Assembly (NCBI RefSeq): GCF_902459775.1
Contig: NZ_CABPSQ010000001.1
Location: 124,001-188,000, forward strand
Reading direction: 5' to 3'
Length of the DNA: 64,000 bases
DNA from: Pandoraea captiosa
Lineage (GTDB): Bacteria > Pseudomonadota > Gammaproteobacteria > Burkholderiales > Burkholderiaceae
The translations under genes and the position numbers were made by a program. The notes beneath the pieces are model-generated. The model searched no databases. It saw only the letters and a list, made by a program, of their open reading frames with translations, and had not been told where the DNA came from. How positions within the stretch are numbered: the stretch's first letter is position 1; every line of letters starts with the position of its first letter. Shown piece by piece: positions 17,890 to 27,823 of the stretch.

Positions 17890-19782
17890 ATGACAGTCTC
17901 TTCCCTTAGAACACGCATCATTCTGATCGCGTGTGCCACCGTCATTGGTGCACTGATCCTCTCCGGCATTACCACTTACCTCATCGTGCGCAACAGCATG
18001 ATGTCCACCATATCCGATACGCTCGACGCCGTAGCGCGTGGCAACACGCTGGCGGTCGAACGCTGGGCCGCTGCCAAGGGCCAGTCGGTCGTGGGCACAG
18101 CGGCTGCCGTCGAAAAGGGTGAGCAGGGCGTGGCGCTCACGAAATTGCTCGGCGCTACCAATGGCTTCCCGATATCGAGCATCGGCTGGAGCGACAAGTC
18201 CTATTTCTCGAGCGGCCCCACGCCGCCCGATTACGATCCCACGGCGCGCCCCTGGTACAAGGGCGCGACTGCCGCGGGCAAGCTGACCGTCGTCAAGCCG
18301 TACGCCGACATTGCGTCGGGCAAGCTGTATGTGTCGTTCGCGGCGCCCATCTTGCGTGACGGTCAGACGCTCGGCGCGGTGAGCGGTGCGGTGCCGCTCG
18401 ACGCCGTGCAGGAGGTCGTGAAAGCCGTGCATCCCACGCCGTCGAGCCTTGCCTTCGTCGTTTCGCGTGACGGTCTCGTGATCGCGCACCCGGACGAAAA
18501 GCTCATGCTCAAGCAATCGAGCGATCTCGCGCCTGCGCTCACGTCCGATGCCCTCGGCAAGATGGAGAACGCCACGCAGCCGACGCAGGTCGAACTCGGC
18601 GGCGTAGCAAAGCTCGTCAAGGCGCAGCCGGTGCCGGGCACCGACTGGCTCTTCGTCGTGGCCCTCGACAAGGCGGAGGCGACTGCGGGTCTGTCGAGCG
18701 TACTCAGCGCCACGGTGGTCTCGCTGATCGTCCTGACGCTGTGTGCCATTGGCATCGCCAGCTTCTTCACATCGCAGGCATTTCGCCGCCTGTCGCAGGT
18801 GCGCGACGCGATGGACACCATCGGTTCGGGCGGTGGCGATCTGACGCGCCGTCTGGACGTCATCGGTCACGATGAAGTCGCGCAGATCTCGAAGTCGTTC
18901 AACGCGTTCGTGGACAAGATCAGCACGGTCATGCTCGACGTGCGCTCGGGCGTTCATGGCATGACGTCCGCCACGAGCGAAATTGAAATGGGCAACCGCG
19001 ATCTGTCGCAACGCACCGAGGCGTCCGCCGGCACGTTGCAGGAAACGTCGGCGGCGCTCACCGAACTGACCGCGAGCGTCAAGCAGACGGCAGAGGCTGC
19101 CGAGCACGCCACACGCCTTGCCAACGACGCGAGCGACGCCGCTGCGCGCGGGGGCGACGTCGTCACCGGCGCGGTGACGACGATGAGCGAGATTGCGCAG
19201 TCGTCCGAGCGCATTACCGAGATCATCAGTGTGATCGACGGCATTGCGTTCCAGACCAACATTCTGGCGCTCAATGCGGCGGTGGAAGCGGCACGTGCCG
19301 GTGAACAGGGACGTGGCTTCGCCGTCGTTGCGGGCGAGGTGCGTACGCTGGCGCAACGCAGCGCCGCTGCCGCGCAGGAAATCAAGACGCTGATTGAAGC
19401 GTCGGTGCAAAACGTCAGGAGCGGCACGCAACGTGTGCAGGCGGCAGGCGACACGATGGGCGAGATCGTCGATGGTATTTCGCGCGTGCGCCGCTTGATC
19501 GGCGAAATCCACACAGCGATGACCGAACAAAGCACGGGCATCAGCCAGATCGATCGCAGTGTGGCCGAGATGGACCAGTCGACACAGCAAAACGCAGCGC
19601 TGGTCGAAGAGTCTGCCGCGGCGTCGGCCATGCTCAGCGAGCAGGCCCGCAATCTGGCCGCCACGGTGGCGCTCTTCCAGTTGCGTGAGCACAGCCGTCA
19701 TGGCGTCACCGTCATGCACGCGTCGCAGGGCACCTCCGGCGTACGCCCCGCACAACGCGACGAACCGGCATTGGCCGCCTGA
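17890..19782 (+). CDS. Methyl-accepting chemotaxis protein with Cache sensor
   Basis: A 630-aa chemoreceptor. TM1 is near residues 10-30 ([20 protein letters not shown]), followed by a periplasmic dCache-type sensor (about 35-265; includes [14 protein letters not shown], the pocket motif of amine and organic-acid sensors), TM2 (about 272-298), HAMP (about 300-352) and the signalling domain with the hairpin tip [20 protein letters not shown]. It relays ligand occupancy to CheA/CheW at the inner membrane. No CheR-binding pentapeptide is seen at the C-terminus. Other parts of the chemotaxis or flagellar system are not in the window. Its sigma-28 promoter ties it to motility control. Confidence 0.93.
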   Translation: MTVSSLRTRIILIACATVIGALILSGITTYLIVRNSMMSTISDTLDAVARGNTLAVERWAAAKGQSVVGTAAAVEKGEQGVALTKLLGATNGFPISSIGWSDKSYFSSGPTPPDYDPTARPWYKGATAAGKLTVVKPYADIASGKLYVSFAAPILRDGQTLGAVSGAVPLDAVQEVVKAVHPTPSSLAFVVSRDGLVIAHPDEKLMLKQSSDLAPALTSDALGKMENATQPTQVELGGVAKLVKAQPVPGTDWLFVVALDKAEATAGLSSVLSATVVSLIVLTLCAIGIASFFTSQAFRRLSQVRDAMDTIGSGGGDLTRRLDVIGHDEVAQISKSFNAFVDKISTVMLDVRSGVHGMTSATSEIEMGNRDLSQRTEASAGTLQETSAALTELTASVKQTAEAAEHATRLANDASDAAARGGDVVTGAVTTMSEIAQSSERITEIISVIDGIAFQTNILALNAAVEAARAGEQGRGFAVVAGEVRTLAQRSAAAAQEIKTLIEASVQNVRSGTQRVQAAGDTMGEIVDGISRVRRLIGEIHTAMTEQSTGISQIDRSVAEMDQSTQQNAALVEESAAASAMLSEQARNLAATVALFQLREHSRHGVTVMHASQGTSGVRPAQRDEPALAA

Positions 19783-20019
19783 GATGTCGGTGCCGCACGT
19801 CACGTGATCTGCGCGTGACGCTCCCCTGCGTTGATCTGCATTCACCTCAACGAACCTTCTACGTCACGACCGGCGCACTGCCGCCGGTCGCTGCCCGAGC
19901 GCCGGATTTTGTCGCACAATGGAGCGCACGCCGGCGGCGCCCCCTATATTCCCCGAACAATCCCCAAACAAGCCGTTCGCGCGTTGTCGGCGAAATCCTT
20001 ATCCCGGAGGAGATACGTC

Positions 20020-20376
20020 ATGGCGAATCAGCAATACTCAGGCGGTTGCCACTGTGGCGATTTGCGCTTTACGGCAAATATTGATTTGTCCAAAACAATT
20101 ACGTGCAATTGTTCTATCTGCAAAAAGCGCGGATTGATTCTCGCCTTCGCGCCGATTGCTGAGTTTTCGCAAACGGCCGGTGAAGGAAAAGCGCGCGAAT
20201 ATCTTTTCAACAAGCACGTGATACGTCATCAGTTCTGTCCGAATTGCGGCGTTGAAGCATTCGCGTTCGGTCAAATGCCCGACGGCGCAAAAATGGCGGC
20301 CGTCAACGTGCGCTGCATTGACGGCATCGATCTGGATACGGTGCATCCGACGCCCGTTGACGGCGCGAGTCGTTAG
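20020..20376 (+). CDS. GFA-family (glutathione-dependent formaldehyde-activating-like) zinc protein
   Basis: A 118-aa protein with the cysteine pattern of the GFA/CENP-V fold: GGCHCGDLRF (residues 7-16), CNCSICKKRG (about 30-39) and HQFCPNCGVEAF (about 70-81), together binding two zinc ions. True Gfa condenses glutathione and formaldehyde, but most homologues have unknown substrates. Start ATG 20020 has a strong Shine-Dalgarno (CGGAGGAG, 20005-20012); the longer in-frame start at 19831 is rejected. It stands alone between two chemoreceptor genes. Confidence 0.85.
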   Translation: MANQQYSGGCHCGDLRFTANIDLSKTITCNCSICKKRGLILAFAPIAEFSQTAGEGKAREYLFNKHVIRHQFCPNCGVEAFAFGQMPDGAKMAAVNVRCIDGIDLDTVHPTPVDGASR

Positions 20377-20690
20377 ACGCGACGCTCGGTGAACGGACCG
20401 ACGGACCGGTCACCACGTCGCCACGTCAGTTCGGCGATGTGGCCAGCCGAACGATATTCACTCGATAGATTAAAAAATATATGATTAAAAATATTAAAAA
20501 CTCCGCGTGATTTCAGGCTTGTTCCATAAAGCCGGCGTAGACGATGTTGGGTGTAATGGGATTCATTCCACGAAATCGGCACATTTCAAAAGCCATAACG
20601 TGAGAATCGCGTGATTATTGGCTCAAGTTTCTTGAATGGTCGCCCGTTATGGCATGCGATTGTTATCGTTTTGTCGCACATGGAGCGGGC
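20377..20690. other. Intergenic region with AT-rich patch
   Basis: 314 bp without a gene. Positions about 20448-20512 are strikingly AT-rich (repeated ATTAAAAA and AATATAT), unlike the GC-rich surroundings, a typical site for H-NS-like silencing or bent DNA. A sigma-28-like promoter lies at 20623-20649 at its right end. Confidence 0.5.
20623..20649 (+). promoter_or_regulatory. Probable sigma-28 promoter for the chemoreceptor at 20691
   Basis: TCAAGTTT (7 of 8 to the FliA -35), an 11-bp spacer, then GCCCGTTA (5 of 8 to GCCGATAA). The same architecture occurs upstream of the other chemoreceptor gene, which raises confidence. Confidence 0.5.
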
Positions 20691-22298
20691 ATGAAGTTCT
20701 TGAGTCGTCTGAAAATCGGCACCCGGCTGACCTTAGGGTTTGCCATTACGTTGGTGCTGTTGTGTGTTGTGGGTGGTATGGCCGTGTTTCAGGCGTCGCG
20801 TATCTATGCGGGCACGCGTGACCTCGCTGATAACTGGCTGCCGAGCGTGCAGACACTCGGCACCGCGCAGGTCGCCGCCAACTCGGCGCGTCGCGCATCG
20901 CTCGCCATGCTGCTCGCCGCTGACGAGAATTCGCATCGGGAAGAGGCCACCAAGCGCCAGGCCGCCATCGATCTGATGAGCAAGACGCTCGACGGCTACG
21001 CCCGCATGATCGCCTCCGACGAAGACCGCCGCGCTTACGATGCGGTCAAGGCGGCGTGGGCCGACTATGTCGCCATCGACAATCGGGTGGCGTCGCTCGA
21101 TCAGGGCGACGACAGCGCGAAGGCCCAGGCGCGCGCATTGCTCACCACGGATGCCGTCAAGAGCTTCGCCTCGCTCAGCGAGCGGATCGCCGCTCACGTA
21201 GCGGTCAATCGCCAGGGGGCCATGGCCGCAACCGACGCCGCGGCTGCCAACTATCACGCCGCGTTTATCGCTGCCATCGTGTTGATCTTGTTGGCGCTTG
21301 CCGTCGCAACGGTCATCGCGTGGCTCATTACGCGCTCGATCACCGTGCCGATCGGCCGCTGTGTCGACATTGCGCAGACCGTCGCGCGTGGCGACCTCAG
21401 TTCGCGCATCGACGTGGAAGGTCGCGACGAACTCGCCCAATTGCTCGGCTCGCTCAAGGACATGAACACGAAGCTCGCGCAGGTCGTGGGACAGGTGCGC
21501 ACGACCAGCGAGAGCATTGCCACCGGTTCGGCGCAAATCGCGGCGGGCAACACCGATCTTTCCTCGCGTACCGAACAACAGGCGGCGTCGTTGGAGGAAA
21601 CGGCGGCAAGCATGGAAGAACTCACGACCACCGTCAAACAGAATGCCGATAACGCCGAGCAGGGCAACGTGCTCGCGTCGAACGCGTCGCACATCGCCCA
21701 GCGTGGTGGTGAAGTGGTACGTCAGGTGGTCGAGACGATGCGTGAGATTTCCGACGGCTCCGCGCGCGTGGCGGACATCACGAGCGTGATCGAGGGCATT
21801 GCCTTCCAGACCAACATCCTCGCGCTCAACGCGGCGGTCGAAGCCGCGCGTGCGGGCGAGCAGGGACGCGGCTTCGCCGTCGTTGCGGGCGAGGTGCGCA
21901 CCCTCGCGCAGCGCAGCGCCAACGCTGCAAAGGAGATCAAGGAGTTGATCGATGCGTCGACGCGTCAGGTCGGCGAAGGGGCGAAGCTGGTCAGCGAGGC
22001 CGGGGGAACCATGGACGAAGTGGTGCGCGCCGTCAAACGGGTGACCGATCTGATGGCGGAGATTGCCGCAGCGTCGACCGAGCAGCGCACAGGTATCGAG
22101 CAGGTCAATCAGGCGGTCATGCAGATGGATACCGTGACGCAGCAGAACGCAGCGCTCGTCGAGGAGGCGTCGGCTGCGGCGCAATCGATGGCTGCGCAAT
22201 CGAGTGGCTTGCGTGAGCTGGTGTCGATCTTCCGTATCGAGGCAGCGGAGGGGGCCGCCCATCAAGCGGCGAATCGGGCACAGCGGCTGATTGCGTGA
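20691..22298 (+). CDS. Methyl-accepting chemotaxis protein with four-helix-bundle sensor
   Basis: A 535-aa Tsr/Tar-like receptor: TM1 (about residues 11-32, [20 protein letters not shown]), a helical 4HB_MCP periplasmic domain (about 35-190), TM2 (about 193-214), HAMP (about 216-268) and the signalling hairpin ([20 protein letters not shown] near residue 375). It detects a small molecule and controls CheA through CheW. ATG 20691 is chosen because [20 protein letters not shown] is the classical receptor start; an upstream ATG at 20649 overlaps the predicted promoter. No terminal NWETF-type CheR tether is seen. Confidence 0.93.
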   Translation: MKFLSRLKIGTRLTLGFAITLVLLCVVGGMAVFQASRIYAGTRDLADNWLPSVQTLGTAQVAANSARRASLAMLLAADENSHREEATKRQAAIDLMSKTLDGYARMIASDEDRRAYDAVKAAWADYVAIDNRVASLDQGDDSAKAQARALLTTDAVKSFASLSERIAAHVAVNRQGAMAATDAAAANYHAAFIAAIVLILLALAVATVIAWLITRSITVPIGRCVDIAQTVARGDLSSRIDVEGRDELAQLLGSLKDMNTKLAQVVGQVRTTSESIATGSAQIAAGNTDLSSRTEQQAASLEETAASMEELTTTVKQNADNAEQGNVLASNASHIAQRGGEVVRQVVETMREISDGSARVADITSVIEGIAFQTNILALNAAVEAARAGEQGRGFAVVAGEVRTLAQRSANAAKEIKELIDASTRQVGEGAKLVSEAGGTMDEVVRAVKRVTDLMAEIAAASTEQRTGIEQVNQAVMQMDTVTQQNAALVEEASAAAQSMAAQSSGLRELVSIFRIEAAEGAAHQAANRAQRLIA

Positions 22299-22545
22299 GT
22301 CCGGGCGACGCCGGAGCGGGGCGTGGGCGCAGGCGCGGCAAACCGGCGTGAGCGTCACGTAAAAAACGGCTCGCCCGCGAACGCCGGCGAGCCGCGAATG
22401 CCGCAACGCTCTCACCAGCGTTCGGCCCATGAGACCGCATGCGTCTCACGTTCTTCTCGGCACCGACGGCGTGCGTCGGTGCCGGCCAATCGGCGTCCGC
22501 TCGCCCGCCCCCCGGCGATGGCGTGCGGCGCCGATGTCGGTTACC

Positions 22546-24042
22546 TCACTTACCCAACAGCATCGAGCCGCGCTCGCGCAAATTGACGTGCAGGTCGAAA
22601 GCGCGCTCCAGCGCGTGCGGCGTTTGACCGCCGTAGCGCTGGGCGTCGCGGTAGTACTCGCGCAGCAAGTCGCGGTAGCTCGGATGTGCGCAGTTGTCGA
22701 TGACGAGATTCACCCGCTCGCGCGGTGCAAGCGTTCGCAGATCGGCCAGGCCCTGTTCGGTCACGATGATGTCGACGTCGTGCTCGTTATGGTCGACGTG
22801 CGGCACCATCGGCACGATGCTCGAAATCTTGCCGTCCTTGGCGATGGACTTGGTGGCGAAGATCGCCATGCGGGCGTTGCGGGCGAAGTCGCCCGATCCG
22901 CCAATGCCGTTCATCATGTGCGTCCCGCCGACGTGCGTCGAGTTCACGTTGCCGTAGATGTCGACCTCAAGGGCGGTGTTCAGCGCAATCAGCCCCAAAC
23001 GCCGGATGACTTCCGGATGGTTGCTGACTTCCTGAGGACGCAGCACCAGCTTGTCGCGATAACGCTCCAGATGCTTGAATACGCGGTCCTGCACGGCCTG
23101 CGATACGGTGATCGACGAACCCGAGGCGAATACCATCTTGCCGGCGTCCATCAGATCGAAGGTCGAGTCCTGAAGCACCTCCGAGTACATCGTCAGGTCT
23201 TCGAATGGCGATTCGATGAAGCCCGTGAGCACGGCGTTGGCGATGGTGCCGATGCCCGACTGAATTGCGGGCAGCGCGCGCGGCAGCCGACCGCGCGAGA
23301 CTTCGTGCTGGAAGAATTCGATCAGGTGCCCGGCAATGCGTTGCGTGTCGGCGTCGGGCGGCAGCGCATTGGACGCGCTATCCGGCGTATCCGTGATGAC
23401 GATGGCTGCGATCTTCTCCGGCGCAATCTTCACGACGTTCGTGCCGACGCGGTCGCGCACGTCCACGATCGGCAGCGGCGCGCGGTGCGGGCGTTGCCCC
23501 GGAATCCAGATGTCGTGCATGCCTTCGAAAGCGAGAGGCTGCGCGAGGTTGATTTCCACGATCACCTTTTCTGCGAGGATCGCAAAGCTCGCCGAATTGC
23601 CGACTGACGAGCTCGGCACGAGGCCCCCGTCTTCCGTGATGGCGACCGCTTCGATCACAGCCACGTCCAGCTTGCCGAACTGACCGGTGCGCAGGAATTC
23701 GACCGTCTCGGACAAGTGCTGGTCGACGAACATCACTTCGCCGCGATTGATCGCGCTGCGCAAGGTGGTGTCGACCTGGAACGGCAAGCGCTTGGCGAGT
23801 ACGCCGGCTTCCGTGAGCGTCTTGTCGGAATCGTGCCCCAGCGATGCCCCGGTAATCAGCGTGATTTTCATCGGGTTGGCTTTCGCGCGCCTGGCCAGCG
23901 CAATCGGCATGTCCTTGGCGTCGCCGGCACGGGTGAATCCGCTCATGCCGACCACCATGCCGTCGCTCACGAGCCTGGCGGCGTCGTCAGCGCTCATCAC
24001 CCGGTCGCGCAGCGACGCCAGGCGGATGCGGTCTTCATACAT
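22546..24042 (-). CDS. Acetyl-CoA hydrolase/transferase family (probably succinyl-CoA:acetate CoA-transferase)
   Basis: A 498-aa class I CoA-transferase. The N-terminal AcetylCoA_hydro domain (MYEDRIRLASLRDRVMSADD; VGMSGFTRAGDAKDMPIALA) and the C-terminal domain with NSTHVGGTHMMNGIGGSGDF and VDIIVTEQGLADLRTLAPRE are both present and full length. Members move CoA between acetate, propionate and succinate; the presence of a 2-methylcitrate locus in the same window is compatible with short-chain acyl-CoA handling but does not prove the substrate. ATG 24042 has a GAGGAG Shine-Dalgarno. Divergent from the LysR gene, which is a candidate regulator. Confidence 0.9.
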   Translation of the reverse strand: MYEDRIRLASLRDRVMSADDAARLVSDGMVVGMSGFTRAGDAKDMPIALARRAKANPMKITLITGASLGHDSDKTLTEAGVLAKRLPFQVDTTLRSAINRGEVMFVDQHLSETVEFLRTGQFGKLDVAVIEAVAITEDGGLVPSSSVGNSASFAILAEKVIVEINLAQPLAFEGMHDIWIPGQRPHRAPLPIVDVRDRVGTNVVKIAPEKIAAIVITDTPDSASNALPPDADTQRIAGHLIEFFQHEVSRGRLPRALPAIQSGIGTIANAVLTGFIESPFEDLTMYSEVLQDSTFDLMDAGKMVFASGSSITVSQAVQDRVFKHLERYRDKLVLRPQEVSNHPEVIRRLGLIALNTALEVDIYGNVNSTHVGGTHMMNGIGGSGDFARNARMAIFATKSIAKDGKISSIVPMVPHVDHNEHDVDIIVTEQGLADLRTLAPRERVNLVIDNCAHPSYRDLLREYYRDAQRYGGQTPHALERAFDLHVNLRERGSMLLGK

Positions 24043-24237
24043 CGTGAGGCTCCTCGTCTCTCTTCTTCGAATCTCTTGAATTCTTGGCGCCCCCGCTATG
24101 GATGAGCCGGTTTGCGCTTGACTCGAAGTGTATTGACCCATCGGTCACATTTCCAATATATTGAACAAGTTGTTTTCATATTTTTTATGTATCAATATCG
24201 GAGAGCCCGGTAGCAGCGGGCTGACGGAGGCGTACCG

Positions 24238-25146
24238 ATGGAATTGCGACATCTGCAATATTTCATTGCTGTCGCGGAAGAACGTCATTTCACGCGTGCC
24301 GCAGCGCGTGTGGGGATCCAGCAGCCCCCGTTGAGCTTGCAGATCCGGCAGCTCGAAGCGGAACTGGGCGGGCCGTTGTTCGTACGCCTGCCGCGAGACG
24401 TGGTGTTGACGGAACTGGGCGAGGCGTTCTTGCCGGAAGCGCGGCAAATTCTGGAGCGTGTCGCGCGCACCAAGCGCCGCATGCAGCAGATTTCGCGCGG
24501 CGAGGCGGGGCATATCCGTATCGGCTTTGCCGGCGCGACGTATTTCGAGCCGTGCATTCCCGCCTGGATTCGCGACTTCCGGGCGCGGTATCCGGAGGTG
24601 CAACTCCATCCGCAGCAGAGCAACACCGCAAGTCTGTTGACGGCCCTCGCCGAGGAGTCGGTCGATGCGGCGTTCATCCGCACGCCGTTCGAAGTGCCCG
24701 AGGGCATCGTCAGTGTCTTGGTCGTCGATGAACCCATGGTGCTGGTCCTGCCGTTGGGGCACCCGATGTGCTCACGCGAGCGGGTGCCGCTGGCGGCGCT
24801 GGCGCACGACGAGTTCATTCTGCTGCCGCGCGACATCAGTCCCGCGTTGTACGACCGCACGATCGCCGCCTGCGAGGCGGCGGGCTTTCGACCGAAGCTG
24901 GGACAGGAAGCGCCGCAAATCACGTCCATCGTGCCGATGGTCGCGGCGGGATTCGGGGTGTCGCTGGTGCCGGCGTCCGTCAGCCAGATCCGTACCCCTG
25001 GCATGGGGTTCTGGCCAATCGACGCGCCGCAGGGCGAGATGCCGTTAGCGCCGATCAGTCTCGCATATCGCGCGGATCACGGCTCGGCCGCGCTCGACCG
25101 TTTCATTGCGATGATGCCCTCGCACGGGGCGCCGACGGATCAGTGA
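24238..25146 (+). CDS. LysR-family transcriptional regulator
   Basis: A 302-aa LTTR: winged HTH at residues 2-61 (ELRHLQYFIAVAEERHFTRA, PLSLQIRQLEAELGGPLFVR) and a periplasmic-binding-fold effector domain (about 90-295). It resembles the CatR/BenM branch, but the effector is not evident. ATG 24238 follows GACGGAGGCG. It is divergent from the CoA-transferase gene and so probably regulates it. Its stop codon overlaps the 3' end of the convergent small membrane-protein gene (25140-25457) by seven bases. Confidence 0.9.
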   Translation: MELRHLQYFIAVAEERHFTRAAARVGIQQPPLSLQIRQLEAELGGPLFVRLPRDVVLTELGEAFLPEARQILERVARTKRRMQQISRGEAGHIRIGFAGATYFEPCIPAWIRDFRARYPEVQLHPQQSNTASLLTALAEESVDAAFIRTPFEVPEGIVSVLVVDEPMVLVLPLGHPMCSRERVPLAALAHDEFILLPRDISPALYDRTIAACEAAGFRPKLGQEAPQITSIVPMVAAGFGVSLVPASVSQIRTPGMGFWPIDAPQGEMPLAPISLAYRADHGSAALDRFIAMMPSHGAPTDQ

Positions 25147-25457
25147 TAGCCGCGTTGACGCGGGCCGGGCAGGGCATCGTCCCCGGTGGGCTCCCAGCCG
25201 TTGGCGCGCAGCCTGCCGGTGAGCAACGGATGGATCATCACCGCATATAACAGGCACGTTGCGGGCAGCGAGAGCGCCAGCAGCGACTCTTTCCAGATGA
25301 GCGCCGGGCCAATGGCGAGCAGTGCCCAGAGCAGGGCGTGCCACGCAAATCCATAAGCGAGCAGGTAGAGCGGCCCGAGGAAAAATGCCGCAATGCAGGA
25401 CAGGTACGAAATCTCGATGACGTCTGCGTTCGCCGGATTGCGAAATTTGAGGGCCAT
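25140..25457 (-). CDS. Small integral membrane protein, 105 aa (DUF2628-like)
   Basis: Product MALKFRNPANADVIEISYLS..., with two or three hydrophobic helices (AAFFLGPLYLLAYGFAWHAL, LLWALLAIGPALIW, LLALSLPATCLLYAVMIHPL) and a C-terminal GWEPTGDD tail. The Phe-rich first loop and the helix order resemble DUF2628-type proteins of unknown role. The longer ORF upstream (to 25718) is rejected because the extra 87 residues are low-complexity and overlap the divergent EAL gene's leader. Convergent with the LysR gene. Confidence 0.65.
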   Translation of the reverse strand: MALKFRNPANADVIEISYLSCIAAFFLGPLYLLAYGFAWHALLWALLAIGPALIWKESLLALSLPATCLLYAVMIHPLLTGRLRANGWEPTGDDALPGPRQRGYH

Positions 25458-25622
25458 GGCGAGATCGTGGGGAGAGTGCGGAAGTCGGCAAAATATCTCG
25501 GCGTCGACCCCAAATCGTCCCACTTCCGCACACGGCGACCCGCAGGCCCTCGTCGGGCATGTCGAGTGCGCTACACTGCGCTCACGCCCCGCCACGGGGC
25601 ACCACCGTGGACACCACTTCCC

Positions 25623-27215
25623 ATGCAAACGCTCAGAAGGCTGACCCGCTGGTTGCCAGTGCTCATCGGCGCTATCGCGGGCATGCTGGTCATGTTGTTC
25701 ATAGGGCAGATCGCGCAAACACGCGTGGATGACTTTCGTCTGCGTGCCTACGTGCAGGACATCATGGGTTTCATGGGCGATGCGTCGCTCTCGAGCCGTA
25801 GCGCATTACACGACGCGATGTACAGCGGCGCCGTGCCATGTACCGACGCGGACATTCTCGCGCTGCGCCGCGTCGCCATGCGCAGCCCTTACTTTCACGA
25901 CATCGCCCGCGTTCACGATTCCCGCCTGCTATGTTCCGCGGTGGTCGGGCGGTTCGATCCGGAGCCGGCGTTGCCCCCGCCCAGTCATGAGACGCGAACG
26001 GGCGTGAAGCTCTGGCACACGATCACGGGCATCGTGACGCCGGGCGTGCAGGTCAATGCCATTGGTCTTGGAGACGTGGTGGTCTTCAGCCCGCCGGTGC
26101 TGCCGGCGCGTCTGAGCATGCCGGGCGCCGGGTTTGCGTCGGTGGCGTCCACGAGCGACATGCGCTTCCAGTTCTGGCGCGCGGGCAAGTTCGAGGACCA
26201 GCAGCGCATCATGTTGGGGAAGACGTCTCGCTGGCTCGACATCGGACCCTTACGTCAGTTCGCGCTTTGCTCGGACAGTGTTGATGTCTGCGCTTCGGCC
26301 ATTTATACCTCCTCACGCATTCTGACCAACCCATGGGGACTGTTCATGGCGCTTTCGATCGGTGCCGTGGTCGGTGGGGCGGTAGGGCAGTCGTGGCGCT
26401 CGCGTCGCCGCTATCGCATGTCGATCGACTGGGTCACGCAGCAGGCAGCGGAATCGGGCGGTATTCATCTCGTGTATCAGCCGCTGGTCCGTTTGCGCGA
26501 CGGCAAGATGATCGGTGTCGAAGCGCTCGCCCGCCTGAACGACAGCGCCGGTAATCCGATTTCGCCCGACATCTTCATCCCCATTGCCGAGCGTCGCGGC
26601 GTGATCGGGCTGATCACCCGCCAGGTCGCCCGCAAGGCGCTGGTCGAAATGCACGCGCGCGTGCTGGCCGATCCGGAGTTCCACGTCAGCATCAATCTTG
26701 CGGCCACGGATGTCGTCGATCAGACCTTTCATACGTACCTGAATCACATTGCGGCGTCGCTGCGCGTGCCTCGGGCGCAGATCGCACTGGAAGTCACGGA
26801 GCGCTCCACGGACAACATGACCCGGCTGCGCGAAGCACTCGACCGTCTGCGGGTGGACGGCTATCAGATTCACATCGACGATTTCGGGACGGGTTTTTCC
26901 AACCTCGCGTATCTGTCGACGCTCAATGTCGACGCCCTCAAGATCGACCGCATGTTCACGCAGGCCATCGGAAAAGACACCGTGGGTAGCGCGATCGTCG
27001 ATCAGATCTGCAAGATGGCGACCCTGCTTCACGTGGACGTCATCGTCGAAGGCCTGGAGACGCAGGCGCAGGCCGACTACATGCTCACGATTCATCCCGA
27101 CGCCATCGGGCAGGGCTGGCTTTTCGGCAAAGCAGTGGCCGCCGAGGATCTGATGCCCGGGGTCGATGTTGCGAGGGGCGACGCCGCGACTGCCGCAGCG
27201 CACGCGCAGGGGTAG
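25623..27215 (+). CDS. Cyclic-di-GMP phosphodiesterase with CSS-motif sensor and EAL domain
   Basis: A 530-aa membrane protein. TM1 is at about residues 10-32, followed by a periplasmic CSS-motif domain (Cys in PCTDAD, DSRLLCSAVV near residue 105), TM2 at about 240-260 and a cytoplasmic EAL domain (about 280-520). The EAL domain keeps the catalytic motifs: GVEALARLND, INLAATDV, ALEVTER, IDDFGTGFSNLAYL, LKIDRMFTQ and VEGLETQAQAD, so it should hydrolyse c-di-GMP. CSS-motif proteins sense redox through periplasmic cysteines, with activity released on Cys loss or cleavage. ATG 25623 is used. The effect would be on motility or biofilm. Confidence 0.92.
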   Translation: MQTLRRLTRWLPVLIGAIAGMLVMLFIGQIAQTRVDDFRLRAYVQDIMGFMGDASLSSRSALHDAMYSGAVPCTDADILALRRVAMRSPYFHDIARVHDSRLLCSAVVGRFDPEPALPPPSHETRTGVKLWHTITGIVTPGVQVNAIGLGDVVVFSPPVLPARLSMPGAGFASVASTSDMRFQFWRAGKFEDQQRIMLGKTSRWLDIGPLRQFALCSDSVDVCASAIYTSSRILTNPWGLFMALSIGAVVGGAVGQSWRSRRRYRMSIDWVTQQAAESGGIHLVYQPLVRLRDGKMIGVEALARLNDSAGNPISPDIFIPIAERRGVIGLITRQVARKALVEMHARVLADPEFHVSINLAATDVVDQTFHTYLNHIAASLRVPRAQIALEVTERSTDNMTRLREALDRLRVDGYQIHIDDFGTGFSNLAYLSTLNVDALKIDRMFTQAIGKDTVGSAIVDQICKMATLLHVDVIVEGLETQAQADYMLTIHPDAIGQGWLFGKAVAAEDLMPGVDVARGDAATAAAHAQG

Positions 27216-27325
27216 GTGTATTCCTGCCGTCGCATCAGGCAAATTACCGAGAATAACGACAACGATTCGGGACTACAGTGAAATCACCGTGGTCCTGATG
27301 TGCCCCCGACCTCCACGGACTGTCC

Positions 27326-27357
27326 GGCTCGCCGCCCTGGCGAGCCGCTTTTTTTTT
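27326..27357 (+). terminator. Strong rho-independent terminator
   Basis: GGCTCGCC, loop GCCCT, GGCGAGCC, then GC and nine T residues. It ends the EAL transcript about 110 bp after its stop. Confidence 0.9.
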
Positions 27358-27456
27358 CGAACGGGAGTCGGAATTCGTGAACATGTTACGATTCCTCCAA
27401 AAAACAGCATCGGGTTTTCGCGGACCCGTAGCTGGCGTTTGAAAGAAAGGGGACTT

Positions 27457-27723
27457 ATGACAGATTCGTACAAATTCAGCTGGCGTTACGTCAGTCATAC
27501 GCCACCGGGACGTCCGTTCGACCTGGCGGGCGCGATTACGCCGCGCGCCGACAAGCGCTTCGATGGCGCCGTCGACGCCTACTGCGAGGGTGCCTACATC
27601 GGCCGTTGCGAGTTCTCGAGCATCGACGCCGATTGTGCGTCCTCGGCTGCCGCCCAGATTCGAAAACGTATCGAGTTACGCATCGAGGATCGCGTCGCGA
27701 AAGAAAGTCAGACGTCGCACTGA
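27457..27723 (+). CDS. Hypothetical protein, 88 aa
   Basis: ATG 27457 follows AAAGGGG (27446-27452) at good spacing. The product begins MTDSYKFSWRYVSHTPPGRP and contains CEGAYIGRCEFSSIDADCAS and a helical C-terminus ending KESQTSH. It has three cysteines but no recognised motif. It lies after the EAL terminator and before the convergent lipoprotein gene. Soluble by composition. Function unknown. Confidence 0.65.
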   Translation: MTDSYKFSWRYVSHTPPGRPFDLAGAITPRADKRFDGAVDAYCEGAYIGRCEFSSIDADCASSAAAQIRKRIELRIEDRVAKESQTSH

Positions 27724-27823
27724 ATTACCGAGCGCCTTGTCCGGCGCTCGTCACCTTCGCACGCCGCGGATGCCACAGGTTCCGATGGCACCGCTCGCAT
27801 CGAACACGCGCCCTGAATGCCCG

